Assembly (NCBI RefSeq): GCF_001667505.1
Contig: NZ_LZHZ01000022.1
Coordinates: 62,001 to 126,000 of the forward strand
DNA length: 64,000 nucleotides
Reading direction: 5' to 3'
From: Mycobacterium sp. ACS1612
Lineage (GTDB): Bacteria; Actinomycetota; Actinomycetes; Mycobacteriales; Mycobacteriaceae
Position numbers and translations under genes: made by a program. The notes below the pieces were generated by a model. The model worked only from the letters and a program-made list of their open reading frames with translations. It was not told the DNA's origin and made no database searches. This document shows positions 8,229-16,796 of the stretch, one piece after another. How positions within the stretch are numbered: position 1 is the stretch's first letter; each line of letters begins with the position of its first letter.

Positions 8229-9150
8229 GATCCCGAAACAACGGGCATGGCACAGGTCACAAAGGGTGTCAAAGCGGGTGCCCAGCGATTCTCAACGACT
8301 ATGACCGCACGATCGAACATCGAAGTCGTCATTGTGCGTGGAGCTTTCGGCTTCGTTTGAGGGCACGTTCTTGCCCATCGGCGCAAGGACCTGCCCATTC
8401 GGGAATGCGTCCGCCGATATTCAACCAGTGAAAGACCGACCCACCTCATAACGGACGCCCATGAGGTACTGGCGGTTTGCAATTGCAAGGCATTCGCCTG
8501 CGCCGCCCATCGCGGCTACCGCCCTCGGTCCTCCAGCGAATCTTCGACGCGACAAGCGGCCCGGAGAATCACTGCGGCGTATCGCGAGTTGTGTTACAGC
8601 ACAAGCAATTCCAACCACACACGTGGAGCACGGTCACAGGCCTGCAACGATCAGGGCAGTCCTCGCAGGCTAAGACTGGCGACCATCTCGCCTGCGACTG
8701 CCCATGCAGGACAGTATTTGCGATCTGCTGATCCGGATGCGTGGCCATTCCAGCCCTGGCAATGATCTTGCCACCTATTCAACGATCCGATCGGGCTTAC
8801 CGGGGCCGACCAATGGCCTGATCCCGCGGGACCGGTTCAGCTAGCCGCAATCATTCTGGGAGACTCGGCGTTAGACAGATAGGGAGCTGCCGCGAATGTG
8901 CGAGCGCTCTCGCCCCTGGCCGCGCTGACGAATCCAGCGGATTGTGTCTACTTCCCGTCCACGCGATTCGGAGTCTTCAAATGACTGCTGACAGAATCGG
9001 ACACAGCCTCGTGGAATGTATCCCCAATAGAGTTATGGGCCAGACTTTTCCGGAAATCCGTAACCGCATACACGACCCCGACACGATGGCCGGACACCAC
9101 TCTGGCCTTGGCGAGCCGACGGTCGGTGCCTTCTGGTATGCGCTAGGTGA
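8229..9150. other. Long non-coding or decayed region
   Basis: About 920 bp lie between the start of the histidine kinase gene and the 3' end of the sigma factor gene. Short frames exist on both strands but none shows a recognisable domain, a good ribosome-binding site or mycobacterial codon bias. Base composition is less GC-rich than in the flanking genes, which fits accessory or decaying DNA. The kinase promoter should be in the first 150 bp. Confidence 0.5.
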
Positions 9151-9762
9151 TCATGCGAAGTCGTTCAGGTCGTATCCCTGGTCCCTGGCCACTTCGGCCA
9201 GGAGGGTGTACAGCCGGTGCCGCCCCCGACGCACCCGCGACATCACGGTTCCGATCGGGGCATTGGTCAGCGCCGCGATCTCGCGAAACCGACGGCCCTC
9301 GACGTCAGCGTAATAGACTGCGATGCGCAGCTTTTCAGGCAGCTGGGTCATCGCTTCCGAAACATCGTTGTCTGCCATGAGGTTCAGTACCTGATCCTCG
9401 GCGGAGTGCAGCCCGGTTGACGAGTGCCGGGCCTCTGCGAGCACCTGGGCGTCCGTGAAGTCGTCGGTCAGCCACTGCGTTGGTCGCCGCTGTTGTTTGC
9501 GGTGAGCGCTGATGTGAGTGTTGCGCAGAATCTGGTGCAGCCAGCCGCCAAGGTTGCTTCCGTCGCGAACTCCGTGAAACCCGGCGAAGGCCTTGAGCGC
9601 GGTCTCCTGGAGCAAGTCTTCGGCATCAGCGCGGCTATGGGTCATTCGCACGGCCCGTGGGTATAAGCCGTCGAGCAACGGGATGGCGTCACGGGTGAAG
9701 CGTGCGGCCAGCTCTTTATCGCCGCCGGGCTCGAATTCCGGTAATGCGGTGCCATTGTGCAT
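9151..9762 (-). CDS. ECF sigma factor, SigH-like paralogue
   Basis: From ATG 9762, which has a strong AGGAGAGC ribosome-binding site 5-6 nt upstream, the product has 203 residues. Region 2 is RFTRDAIPLLDGLYPRAVRMTHSRADAEDLLQET, nearly the same wording as in mycobacterial SigH. Region 4 is MTQLPEKLRIAVYYADVEGRRFREIAALTNAPIGTVMSRVRRGR. SigH directs the oxidative and heat stress response and is normally followed by its anti-sigma factor RshA. No anti-sigma gene with an HxxxCxxC zinc motif is found downstream (8229-9150) or upstream, so control must differ. The open frame continues further upstream to 9924, but no ribosome-binding site supports a longer protein. Confidence 0.9.
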   Translation of the reverse strand: MHNGTALPEFEPGGDKELAARFTRDAIPLLDGLYPRAVRMTHSRADAEDLLQETALKAFAGFHGVRDGSNLGGWLHQILRNTHISAHRKQQRRPTQWLTDDFTDAQVLAEARHSSTGLHSAEDQVLNLMADNDVSEAMTQLPEKLRIAVYYADVEGRRFREIAALTNAPIGTVMSRVRRGRHRLYTLLAEVARDQGYDLNDFA

Positions 9763-10282
9763 GCAGCTCTCCTGAATCTCGTTGTAGGCCTGTATCTCCC
9801 GTGACTTTCCCGGGGCCCTTCTCCATGGCTGCGTGATCGTCGGTGCTGGAACCCCGTGCCGGAGCGGGTGGAAAACGTCTCCCAAGGCCACCGCCACCGC
9901 GGTGGCGGCCAGACCAATCGTCACGACGACTCGACTTAGCCAGCAGACGTCGGCGCTGGTTTAGATCTTTCGCCCGGTCGCGGTTTCTGCCCCGAGTCTC
10001 TTCCACGTTGGTGTAGGGCATCGATGGATCCCCCGGTCGGATCCCACCGCGTTGAAGGACACTGCAGGATTGGGCTTGGTGTCGACGACAGACCGATATG
10101 TCGTCGCTGCGGCCAGTCCGTTTCGGTCGCGGAAAACCGGTTGGTCCTCCCGTATCACCGGTACGCCTGGCGCGCCCATTAGGGCCAGAGCCGCCGTCAT
10201 CCAGATCGAAATAACGGGAGGCTGCCACCACCGGACGAGCGGATTGATTCGGCTTCACGGGCCCGAAGTCGTTGAGACTCAT
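9763..10282 (-). pseudogene. Probable decayed gene(s) behind an operator-linked start codon
   Basis: The ATG at 10282 lies 32 nt downstream of the operator at 10315-10351 and opens MSLNDFGPVKPNQ, but the frame soon becomes Arg/Gly-rich and non-protein-like. A different minus-strand frame (9961-10200, MTAALALMGAPGVPVIREDQ...) looks more natural yet has no ribosome-binding site, so a frameshifted remnant is likely. The second copy of the same promoter (20566-20637) starts with the same MSLN and then diverges completely. I cannot identify the original product. Confidence 0.35.
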
Positions 10283-10799
10283 GACTTGATACTGCGGCAG
10301 CCGTCGGGGACTATCCAGGACGCATGTTTCCTGGCTGTTCGACGGCCAGGATCAGCTATCGGCTAGGCGCCTGAGACCGGCTTCGGAGGCGGATCCAGGT
10401 TCAGCCCAGTAAGCGACGAACCAATGGCCGGTCTTCGGCAACAGCATCTGCTGGTAATTGAGGTCGAGGGGTCCTACTTGCGGGTGATTGATCAGCATCA
10501 CTCCGAGAGCTTCCTGAGTGACACCGTGGCGCGCCCAAAGCAGTCGAAACTGCGGGCTTCGCTCCGCCAACTCGTCGATCAGGGCAGTTAACGCCGGATC
10601 GGAATGTTGGCCGAGTAAGGCACGGATGAACGAAACCGTCCACGCAGTGAGCTTCTCCCAGTTGCGATAAAAGCTTCGCATCTGTGGGTCGAAAAACAAC
10701 GCGCGCACGACGTTGTCCCCGACTCCGAGATGCGGATACAGAGCCGCCGCAAGTTTATTCGTACTCACCACGGTCAGACCGGGATCAAACACATGCGCG
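10270..10799 (-). repeat. Inverted duplicate, copy 1 (XRE C-terminal half, operator and start codon)
   Basis: This segment is repeated in opposite orientation at about 20178-20646. By eye the copies agree at roughly nine bases in ten, apart from a 60-nt in-frame deletion in copy 2. Similarity covers the ligand-binding half of the XRE gene, its stop codon, the bipartite operator and the first four codons of the next gene. No transposase or terminal inverted repeats border either copy. Confidence 0.8.
10315..10351 (-). promoter_or_regulatory. Bipartite operator site A
   Basis: Read on the minus strand: TCCTGGC - 9 nt - GCCAGGA - 8 nt - TCCTGG, then ATA. The two overlapping inverted repeats share the central GCCAGGA. 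The site touches the stop codon of the XRE regulator gene and ends 32 nt before the ATG at 10282. Three more copies with the same spacing occur at 16641, 18014 and 20566. Binding by the XRE regulator is inferred from position. Confidence 0.7.
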
Positions 10800-11230
10800 G
10801 CCGCCGTCGACCAGCCATCAAGTAGGGCATCGATCGCAGGATGCGGCTGTTGCAACCGTGCAATACGATCCGCATTCGACGGATAACGCATCAGGTTTCG
10901 CATGTACCTCACTGCGTCGTCATCGAGTCGCAACGCCCGGCCGATGGCGTCAATCACCTGATCCGACGGATTGTCTTCTCGCCCCTGCTCAAGGCGCAAG
11001 TAGTAGTCGGTGCTGATACCGGCCAGCACTGCCACTTCTTCTCTACGCAACCCGGCAACCCTGCGGCGACCCCCCGCAGGCAGACCGACATCGGCAGGTT
11101 GGACCAGGTTCCGGCGAGCACGCAAGAACTGGGCGAGCGTGATTTCGCCTAGCGAATGTTCCTCGGACCCTTGTCCATTGGACGATTGCGAAGAGTCCAC
11201 CGAAGTGATTATTCGCGAGGTTTCGGTCAT
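10352..11230 (-). CDS. XRE-family regulator with MmyB-like ligand-binding domain
   Basis: Starting at ATG 11230 (MTETSRIITS) the protein has 292 residues. The helix-turn-helix is LRREEVAVLAGISTDYYLRLEQGR (about 61-84), the hallmark of the MmyB-type actinobacterial regulators. The remaining part (about 115-290) is the ligand-binding domain, including DPGLTVVSTNKLAAALYP and WARHGVTQEALG. Such regulators usually control a neighbouring oxidoreductase gene and respond to hydrophobic or flavin-type ligands. Here the gene is directly followed by a two-palindrome operator. A truncated duplicate of its C-terminal half lies at 20185-20565. An open frame extends upstream into the PPE remnant, so a longer N-terminus cannot be strictly excluded but is unlikely. 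Confidence 0.85.
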   Translation of the reverse strand: MTETSRIITSVDSSQSSNGQGSEEHSLGEITLAQFLRARRNLVQPADVGLPAGGRRRVAGLRREEVAVLAGISTDYYLRLEQGREDNPSDQVIDAIGRALRLDDDAVRYMRNLMRYPSNADRIARLQQPHPAIDALLDGWSTAAAHVFDPGLTVVSTNKLAAALYPHLGVGDNVVRALFFDPQMRSFYRNWEKLTAWTVSFIRALLGQHSDPALTALIDELAERSPQFRLLWARHGVTQEALGVMLINHPQVGPLDLNYQQMLLPKTGHWFVAYWAEPGSASEAGLRRLADS

Positions 11231-11339
11231 GGCAATAGGCCCCCTTGCGGTGATGGGTTGCGATGAGTGAAGGGCACGGTGTCTGTCGAACACGACGTCA
11301 CAGTCATGCCGGTTCCGGATCGGCCTGTGAAAGCGGCGT

Positions 11340-12048
11340 CGCCGACGACTCCCTCTGGCCATCTTGGCAACGGCCACGTCGGAGGCTGATGACGAACCAC
11401 GCATTCCTGCGGCCCCGCCAACGCCGCCTCGTCCCGCCAGCCCTGCATTGCTCCGGTTTGTTTCAACTGACTCAACAGTGGTCTCTGAGCCGCTCGGAGA
11501 TCCTCGCATCGAGTCGAGTTCCCAGCCGTTGTCGGCGATACCGGTTGTTTCCGCCCCGGGCCAACCGGCTGAACATGCGCTGAGGTTGAGCCCAGGCTGG
11601 CGGTCCTGGTAGCCGCAGTATCGGAGCCCAAGAGGCTCGAATACGACATGGCGGATGACCGGAAGACACCATGCAGCAGTCCTGCGGCATTAGACGTCAA
11701 GACGGTTGGTGACGCCGGCGAGGCGAGAACTTGTAGTGCCTGGGGCACCACAGAGACCGTGTGCTGACCAGTCAGTGAGACGGTACCGGTATTGGTGGCG
11801 GTTGCCGGTTGTGTGCGCGACGCGACGGCCTGGCCTGCGAGCCCACTGGCATTGGCGGTTTGCTGTGGTGGCGAGAACAGCGCTGGGGGCGCCGAACTGC
11901 TGGCGTAGCCATTCATGGCAGCGGTGTCCTCGATGCACATCTCGCCGTAGTGGACTCCGATTGGCGCAATCCCGGTCGCGAAATACGCTTCTGCACTGAG
12001 CTTTTGGTGGACTCGCTCCGATGCCGTATCAGCGGGTTCATATCTCAC
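11340..12048 (-). pseudogene. PPE-family protein remnant fused to an isochorismatase-like start
   Basis: The frame opens at GTG 12048 with MRYEPADTA, the same start as the hydrolase at 16978 (MKYQPADTA). It then switches to PPE sequence: VHYGEMCIEDTAAMNGYASSS corresponds to the YAEMWxQDAAAMYGYA segment of PPE proteins, and SPPQQTANASGLAGQA and VVPQALQVLASP follow. The first 130 or so PPE residues are missing. Around 11590 the sense appears to move to another frame (SACSAGWPGAETTG, then NAGLAGRGGVGGAAGMRG ending near 11396), resembling the C-terminus of the PPE-SVP subfamily. It is therefore truncated, frameshifted and certainly non-functional as a PPE protein. The original frame stays open to 11227 by chance. 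Confidence 0.75.
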
Positions 12049-12243
12049 GGTATCCGCTCCTGAGGGGCCGATGGGCTTCCGGTCGGGAGAAGGAACGACG
12101 CGGGCGGTTATGCGGCTTCGTCCCTCGCGCTGTCAATGGACCGGGTCCAGAATGCGCTGCTCCGTCAACCAGAAAAAGGACCAATGTCGGATCGCTGTGA
12201 TCGTTGCCGCCGATTAATCCGCGCCATTCACCCCAGAGCGTGG
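12022..12243 (-). promoter_or_regulatory. Duplicated hydrolase promoter, copy 1 (beside LysR)
   Basis: Read on the minus strand this segment aligns with 16797-17003. It shares GGATTAATCGG, then CGATCACAGCGATCC with GACAT, then CTG-ACC-GTCCAT, then ACCGGAAGCCCATC, and finally the first nine codons of the hydrolase. The best conserved block (12188-12221) has CGATC repeated on either side of ACAG. It lies 36 nt from the LysR start and points away from it, the classical position of a LysR operator. LysR control is inference. Confidence 0.65.
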
Positions 12244-12256
12244 GTAAAATTTGCTG

Positions 12257-13198
12257 GTGGAGCTGCGACAGCTTGAGGCCTTCGTTGTGGTGGCTACTGA
12301 GTTGCACTTCGGTCGTGCTGCCCAGAAGCTATACATCGGGCAGCCGACGCTGAGCGATTTGATCCGGCGTTTAGAGCGCGAGTTGGACACGCCACTGCTA
12401 ACGCGCAACACGCGCCGGGTCGCCCTTACCCCCGCAGGCGCCGAGTTGCTCAACCGTGCCAAAGTCGTTCTTGACGAGGTCGAGTCTGCTGCCGCCGCGG
12501 TTCATCGATTGGCCCGGGGCGACGCTGGTACCGTGCACGTGGGTTGCACGCCTCCGGTCCAGGGAGTTCTCGCACCTCACCTCGCTGCGGCCCTCCATGC
12601 CGAGGCGCCCGAAGTCGACCTCGTCGTCCAGCGGATGTGGTTGACCGACCTCAAGCGTGCTGTCGTTGAGGGCACTGTCGATGTCGCGATCACCTGTGGT
12701 CTGGTGGCGAATCCCCCGGGGATCGTTGGAGAAGTGTTCTGCGGAGAGCTTCTGCTGGTCGGATTAAGGCTCACTCATCGCCTTGCTATCCGCGATGCGG
12801 TAGCTCTGAAGGACTTAGAGGGTGAGACGCTCGGCGTTCACAGTGACGCACTATTCCCGGCGTGGGCATTAGCCGAAAGGCAAGCCCTGGATGTCGCCGG
12901 GGTGTCGCCACCCACTGTCGAACTCGTAGATTCCGATCTATCGGCATGTCATTGGACCGCGCAGCCTGAGGTTGATTGGGTCCTTACAACGGCATCTATT
13001 GCGAGTGCCGAGATGACGGCCTCCGTCCGGCCTGTGGTGCCGACTCAGCTGGTGCCATATATGTTGCAGTGGAATCCTGACCGAGCCTCGACCGCTGCTG
13101 TAGGCCGTTTTGTGCACTTCGCGCTTACCGCCGATGTGCCCAAGGACTGGGTCGCCCATTCTGACCTGTCACAGCACCACGAACCACGTACCCGCTGA
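12257..13198 (+). CDS. LysR-family transcriptional regulator
   Basis: With GTG 12257 as start the protein has 313 residues and begins MELRQLEAFVVVATELHFGRAAQKLYIGQPTLSDLIRRLE, a standard LysR helix-turn-helix (about 1-60). A two-lobed effector domain follows (about 90-295). TTG 12251 in the same frame is possible but would place two unusual residues before the conserved MELRQL. LysR proteins usually activate a divergent gene. Here the divergent start codon belongs to a wrecked gene (PPE remnant), while an intact gene with the same promoter lies at 16978. Its likely target is therefore the isochorismatase-like hydrolase (inference). Confidence 0.9.
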   Translation: MELRQLEAFVVVATELHFGRAAQKLYIGQPTLSDLIRRLERELDTPLLTRNTRRVALTPAGAELLNRAKVVLDEVESAAAAVHRLARGDAGTVHVGCTPPVQGVLAPHLAAALHAEAPEVDLVVQRMWLTDLKRAVVEGTVDVAITCGLVANPPGIVGEVFCGELLLVGLRLTHRLAIRDAVALKDLEGETLGVHSDALFPAWALAERQALDVAGVSPPTVELVDSDLSACHWTAQPEVDWVLTTASIASAEMTASVRPVVPTQLVPYMLQWNPDRASTAAVGRFVHFALTADVPKDWVAHSDLSQHHEPRTR

Positions 13199-13536
13199 AA
13201 ACGACTTCAAAGCTGCAACGGATTCAAGGGCGTGGTGCGCGCCCAGTCGGTCTTCTCTGACATAAAGCGTCATCGCGGGAGTCCCCTGTGGTGAAAACGA
13301 CGCGGCACAGGTCGCAGTGGACTTTCGACTGCTGTGGCAGCGGAGATCATTACTCGTCGGTGTGTGGGTAGGTGCGGCAATGACAGGAGTATCGCGGCCT
13401 ATCGGAAACGCCGACACTGACGCCACGCTGGGAAATGAAGACTGAAATCCGGGATAGGCGGGAGCGCGATGATCAACGCGCGTGTGGGCCGAGTGGCGTC
13501 AAGCGTTCGACAAACTGAGCTTCCCGGGAGGTGCCT
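13199..13536. other. Intergenic region, no gene seen
   Basis: The 338 bp after the LysR gene contain no protein-like frame on either strand. The right end carries the GGGAGG ribosome-binding site (13525-13530) of the SDR gene. No terminator hairpin stands out. Confidence 0.5.
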
Positions 13537-14490
13537 GTGTTCAATGCGTTGAAACGTCACCATGTTGACGCCCAAAGATGGACTGACGCAGCCATACCAG
13601 ATCAAAGCGGGCGCATCGCTGTCGTGACTGGCAGCAACACCGGACTCGGCTATGAAACCGCGAAAGCCCTAGCCGGCCGGAGTGCGCATGTAGTCCTAGC
13701 AGTGCGTGACGTTGACAAGGGACGGTTAGCGGTACGCAGGATATCTGAGAATAATCCCCGCGCTGATCTCAGGGTGCAGAGAGTTGATCTGGCCGACCTA
13801 AACTCGGTGCGGGCAGCGGCCGAAGAACTGAAGAAGTTGTATCCGCAAATTCATCTGCTGATCAATAATGCGGGTGTTTGTTGGACCCCGTACATGACTA
13901 CTGCGGACGGCTATGAACTCCAGTTCGGCACCAATCATCTTGGCCATTTCGCACTCACCGGTCTGCTGTTGGCTCACCTGATTTCGGTACATGGTTCCCG
14001 AGTGGTCACAGTGAGCAGCAAAAGCCACACCTATCTCGCACCAATGCACTTCGATGACCCGAAATGGCAGTTCACCCGTTACAACAGGTTCAGTGCGTAC
14101 GGACAGTCAAAACTTGCCAACCTGATGTTCACGTACGAGCTCAACCGCAGGTTGGCTGCTGCGCAATCGCCGACAATCGCTGTGGCCGCCCACCCAGGGG
14201 CCGCAGGTAATACGGACCTTGGTCGCTTCATCCCATTAGTGTCGACCGCATCCGCGGCCCTCGGGCCGTATCTGTTTCCGAAAGGCGCTGTTTTCGGCGC
14301 GCGGCCGACGCTACGGGCAGCGACCGATCCGGCCGTGCGGGGCGGCGAATACTACGGCCCCGACGGGTTCGCGGGTCTTCGAGGAAACACGGCCAGTATC
14401 CAATCAAGCGGTCGCTCACACTGTGCAGAAGCGCAACAGTGGCTGTGGAGTGTGTCGTCGCGCCTTACCGGCGTGGTCTACCCGATATGA
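13537..14490 (+). CDS. Short-chain dehydrogenase/reductase, retinol-dehydrogenase-like
   Basis: From GTG 13537 (GGGAGG ribosome-binding site 6 nt upstream; GTG 13531 overlaps that site and is less likely) the protein has 317 residues. It has the NAD(P)-binding TGSNTGLGYETAKAL (about 30-44), NNAG (about 110), catalytic Ser in VVTVSSKSH and the YGQSKLAN active-site motif (about 186). The length and the TGxNxGxG and YxxSKLAN wording match the mycobacterial retinol-dehydrogenase-like SDRs. Substrates are hydrophobic alcohols or ketones in that group, but none can be assigned. It stands alone on the plus strand, convergent with the LLM oxidoreductase gene. Confidence 0.85.
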   Translation: MFNALKRHHVDAQRWTDAAIPDQSGRIAVVTGSNTGLGYETAKALAGRSAHVVLAVRDVDKGRLAVRRISENNPRADLRVQRVDLADLNSVRAAAEELKKLYPQIHLLINNAGVCWTPYMTTADGYELQFGTNHLGHFALTGLLLAHLISVHGSRVVTVSSKSHTYLAPMHFDDPKWQFTRYNRFSAYGQSKLANLMFTYELNRRLAAAQSPTIAVAAHPGAAGNTDLGRFIPLVSTASAALGPYLFPKGAVFGARPTLRAATDPAVRGGEYYGPDGFAGLRGNTASIQSSGRSHCAEAQQWLWSVSSRLTGVVYPI

Positions 14491-14547
14491 CCGCGCGTCA
14501 CCCATGCTGAAGGTCGCGTTGAGGTTTGCTTGACAGTTCTCTGCAAC

Positions 14548-15666
14548 CTAACGTGTCGCCTTAGCGATCGTCTCCCAGACGTCCATGGCCTCGACGATCT
14601 CCTGGGTGCCAACTCGAACCTGTGGGCCGTAGCGGAAAATGAGGCCGGTAACGCCGGAGTCCATCCACAATTGCAGACGCTTGGCGATCCGCGTGGGAGG
14701 GCCGATCAGGAACGCCGTGTCGACGTAGTCGTCGGGGACGGCGGCGAGCGCCTCTTCGCGGCGTCCCGCTGAGACAAGTTCGGCGAGCCGGTCGCATAGG
14801 CCGATGAATCCAAGCGCCTCGGTCTGCATCCGCATGTTCTGCGACCACTCCACTACGTAGGGCCGGAAGAGATCCATACCGCCCGCTACATCGTCCGAGA
14901 CTACGAAGTCGACGATCGCCCAGACGTCAAAGTCCTCGCGCATCTTTCCGTCCGTGCGGCGCGCGAAGCCGCTGTCGAGCAGCGGCTTAAAGGTCGGCAT
15001 CATCCCTGGGGCAAAGCCCCACGGAAACCACCCGTCGGCGATTTCCGCGGTCAGCTCGAGCATCTGGGGGCCGACCGCGGCGAGATGTATCTCTGGCTCG
15101 AAGCCGGATTCGACCGACATCGACCAGGGCTCCACGCCGAACGCACCCCCACCGCTGTACGGGATACTGATCTCCGAGCTCTGGCAGCGCACGGGGTTAG
15201 CGAGCCGAGCACGCGACTGCTCCCAGTAGAGCTCGGTACTTTCGATCACGTTGCCAGCGTTGTCATGTGCGCCTTGGCCCGCAAAAGCCTGCCGCAGAAC
15301 GCCGACGTAGTCACGCATCCGGCGTACCGGTCTGCCCCATGGCCGCCCGTGCCAGCCCTCGGCGATACTCGGAAACCCGTTGCCTACACCAGCTATCACG
15401 CGACCGCCGCCCGCCATCGCATCGATCGTTGTGAGGCCTTGTGCAAGGACAGTCGCAGGGCGCGCAGTACTGGTTGCAACGTGTGTGCCGAGCCTGATCT
15501 TCGACGTGTGGGCAGCGATGTACGCCAGCGGCGTCAACGCATCCGAACCCGCGCCTTCGGCGGTGAAGACCGCATCGAATCCGAGTTGCTCGCAGTGCTT
15601 CACGCGCTCCAGCGGGACGGTGAAGCGGCGGTTCTGCCAGGGCACCTCGCAAGCGATTTTCAGCAC
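14548..15666 (-). CDS. LLM-class (F420-dependent-type) oxidoreductase
   Basis: This 372-residue protein has the bacterial luciferase-like TIM-barrel pattern: LGFDAVFTAEGAGSDALTPLAYIAAHTSKIRLGTHVATSTARPATVLAQGLTTIDAMAGGGRVIAGVGNGFP at residues 28-100 and GVTGLIFRY near the end. Mycobacterial members of this family mostly use F420, and some use FMN. It probably acts in redox modification of a hydrophobic substrate along with the other oxidoreductases of the island (inference). It begins at ATG 15666 and is convergent with the SDR gene 57 bp away. Base composition is ordinary for a mycobacterial gene. Confidence 0.85.
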   Translation of the reverse strand: MLKIACEVPWQNRRFTVPLERVKHCEQLGFDAVFTAEGAGSDALTPLAYIAAHTSKIRLGTHVATSTARPATVLAQGLTTIDAMAGGGRVIAGVGNGFPSIAEGWHGRPWGRPVRRMRDYVGVLRQAFAGQGAHDNAGNVIESTELYWEQSRARLANPVRCQSSEISIPYSGGGAFGVEPWSMSVESGFEPEIHLAAVGPQMLELTAEIADGWFPWGFAPGMMPTFKPLLDSGFARRTDGKMREDFDVWAIVDFVVSDDVAGGMDLFRPYVVEWSQNMRMQTEALGFIGLCDRLAELVSAGRREEALAAVPDDYVDTAFLIGPPTRIAKRLQLWMDSGVTGLIFRYGPQVRVGTQEIVEAMDVWETIAKATR

Positions 15667-16087
15667 AACTTTCCACTCCTCGTAGGGTCGACTGACGAAT
15701 TTTCTGCCGAAGGACTTCTCGAAGTAACGGGTACGTATGTATGGAGTTCGTCATGTGCGCAAACGTCGCCCGTGTCAACTGGTTCTAAGCCACGAGGCGA
15801 GACCGCCGCTGGCTCCAGGAACGCTGAAATCGACGACAGCAAAGGCGAATTGGACGTCCACATATCGTGACTTCACCACACGCACTGCCGCCTCGTGCCG
15901 AAACACTGATGGGACAACACGTACGGGAAACTATAAGAATGGCAGCACAAACCGGAAACTACGAAGGTCACCTCATGCAGGGCACGTGTTGTATCGCGCA
16001 GTAATGACAGGCCCATTGATGTTAGGCCCATTTGGACACACCGAAGCTGGGTCGTTCGATGCGATCAACGCTAGTCATTTTGTTCCC
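15667..16087. other. Intergenic region, no gene seen
   Basis: About 420 bp of lower-GC DNA upstream of the LLM oxidoreductase gene. Frames here are rich in Arg, Thr and Ser and resemble no family. The LLM promoter should lie next to 15666; no copy of the two promoter families seen elsewhere in the island is present. Confidence 0.45.
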
Positions 16088-16330
16088 CTACTTGCGTCTG
16101 GGATCGGTAGGCGGGTGTTGGACCCTCGATTCGATTAGCTCACAGATGCGAACAGTGATGTGTGCCAACCTGTTTGATATCAGAACCATGAAGCATAACT
16201 GTACGGTCGCCAGTCCGAGACGTAGGCCGGCGGCGAGGGTGATCCACATTAGGGCCGGTGCTGCGAGGGGTACGATGAGTCCTAGCATTCGTATTGCGTC
16301 GCAGATTACTTCGCTTGTTCTTGTCTTCAT
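16088..16330 (-). CDS. Possible small membrane protein
   Basis: The frame starts at ATG 16330, 1 nt after the TGA that ends the P450 remnant (TGACATG), and would encode 80 residues. It has two hydrophobic stretches (MLGLIVPLAAPALMWITLAAGL and VQLCFMVLI) and a basic C-terminus. I recognise no family. The tight spacing to the preceding stop is the main support. The gene could equally be a chance frame in decayed DNA. Confidence 0.3.
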   Translation of the reverse strand: MKTRTSEVICDAIRMLGLIVPLAAPALMWITLAAGLRLGLATVQLCFMVLISNRLAHITVRICELIESRVQHPPTDPRRK

Positions 16331-16331
16331 G

Positions 16332-16607
16332 TCACGAGAGCCGAACGGCAGGTGTATCCAGTCCGCCATTGGCGCGCTGCATCGATACCGCACGATGCCG
16401 AGCCTTGTCCGATGCGATTCGTTCGAACCGGTTAAGCAGCCGGCCCATCACGATCTCGCCCTCAAGGCGCGCCAACGGTGCTCCAAGGCAGTGGTGAATA
16501 AGAAGCCGCCGATGCAGGACGTGGGGGTCTTGAACGAATGCCCTGCCAAGCTGGGGCAGGTTCGCCATCTGAGCAAGCTCTTGGATGGCTAATGGGCTGA
16601 GACACAT
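16332..16607 (-). pseudogene. Cytochrome P450 C-terminal remnant
   Basis: The 91-codon frame starts at ATG 16607 (MCLSPLAIQELAQMAN) and carries IHHCLGAPLARLEGEIVMGRLLNRFERI, the P450 heme-binding signature with its Cys ligand, preceded by DPHV as in full P450s. The end (ANGGLDTPAVRL) matches the terminal RGLxxLPVRL of this family. Full P450s have about 400 residues; the I-helix, ExxR and substrate region are missing, and the FGxGxH part reads LHRRLL, which suggests small frameshifts. The start codon lies 33 nt downstream of operator site B, so the intact gene was probably a member of that regulon. Confidence 0.7.
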
Positions 16608-16640
16608 ACCCCGAATGCTGCGGTGTCAAATTGCAAGTAT

Positions 16641-16677
16641 CCAGGACGCATATATCCTGGCATCAGGACAGCCAGGT
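16641..16677 (-). promoter_or_regulatory. Bipartite operator site B
   Basis: Read on the minus strand: ACCTGGC - 9 nt - GCCAGGA - 8 nt - TCCTGG followed by ATA. Only the first base of the left half-site differs from sites A and D. It ends 33 nt before the ATG of the P450 remnant at 16607. Confidence 0.65.
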
Positions 16678-16796
16678 TAGCGGCGGCGGCAGCAAGGCGG
16701 CCAGCGCAACCGCGGAGCGAAATCCAGTTGCTCCCAGGAGAAGACACATCATCGGCAGAGTCTCCTGCAGCATCACTAGCAACCCAGCTCCAGAGA

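Noticed and set aside
8421..8618. Minus-strand frame of 65 codons upstream of the histidine kinase
   Set aside because: Arg/Gly/Ala-rich, with no ribosome-binding site and no family resemblance. It lies in a region of low coding signal.
11227..12048. Single intact 273-codon minus-strand gene
   Set aside because: The frame is open, but its content changes from isochorismatase start to PPE middle to nonsense, and the PPE C-terminus lies in another frame. It is a pseudogene mosaic.
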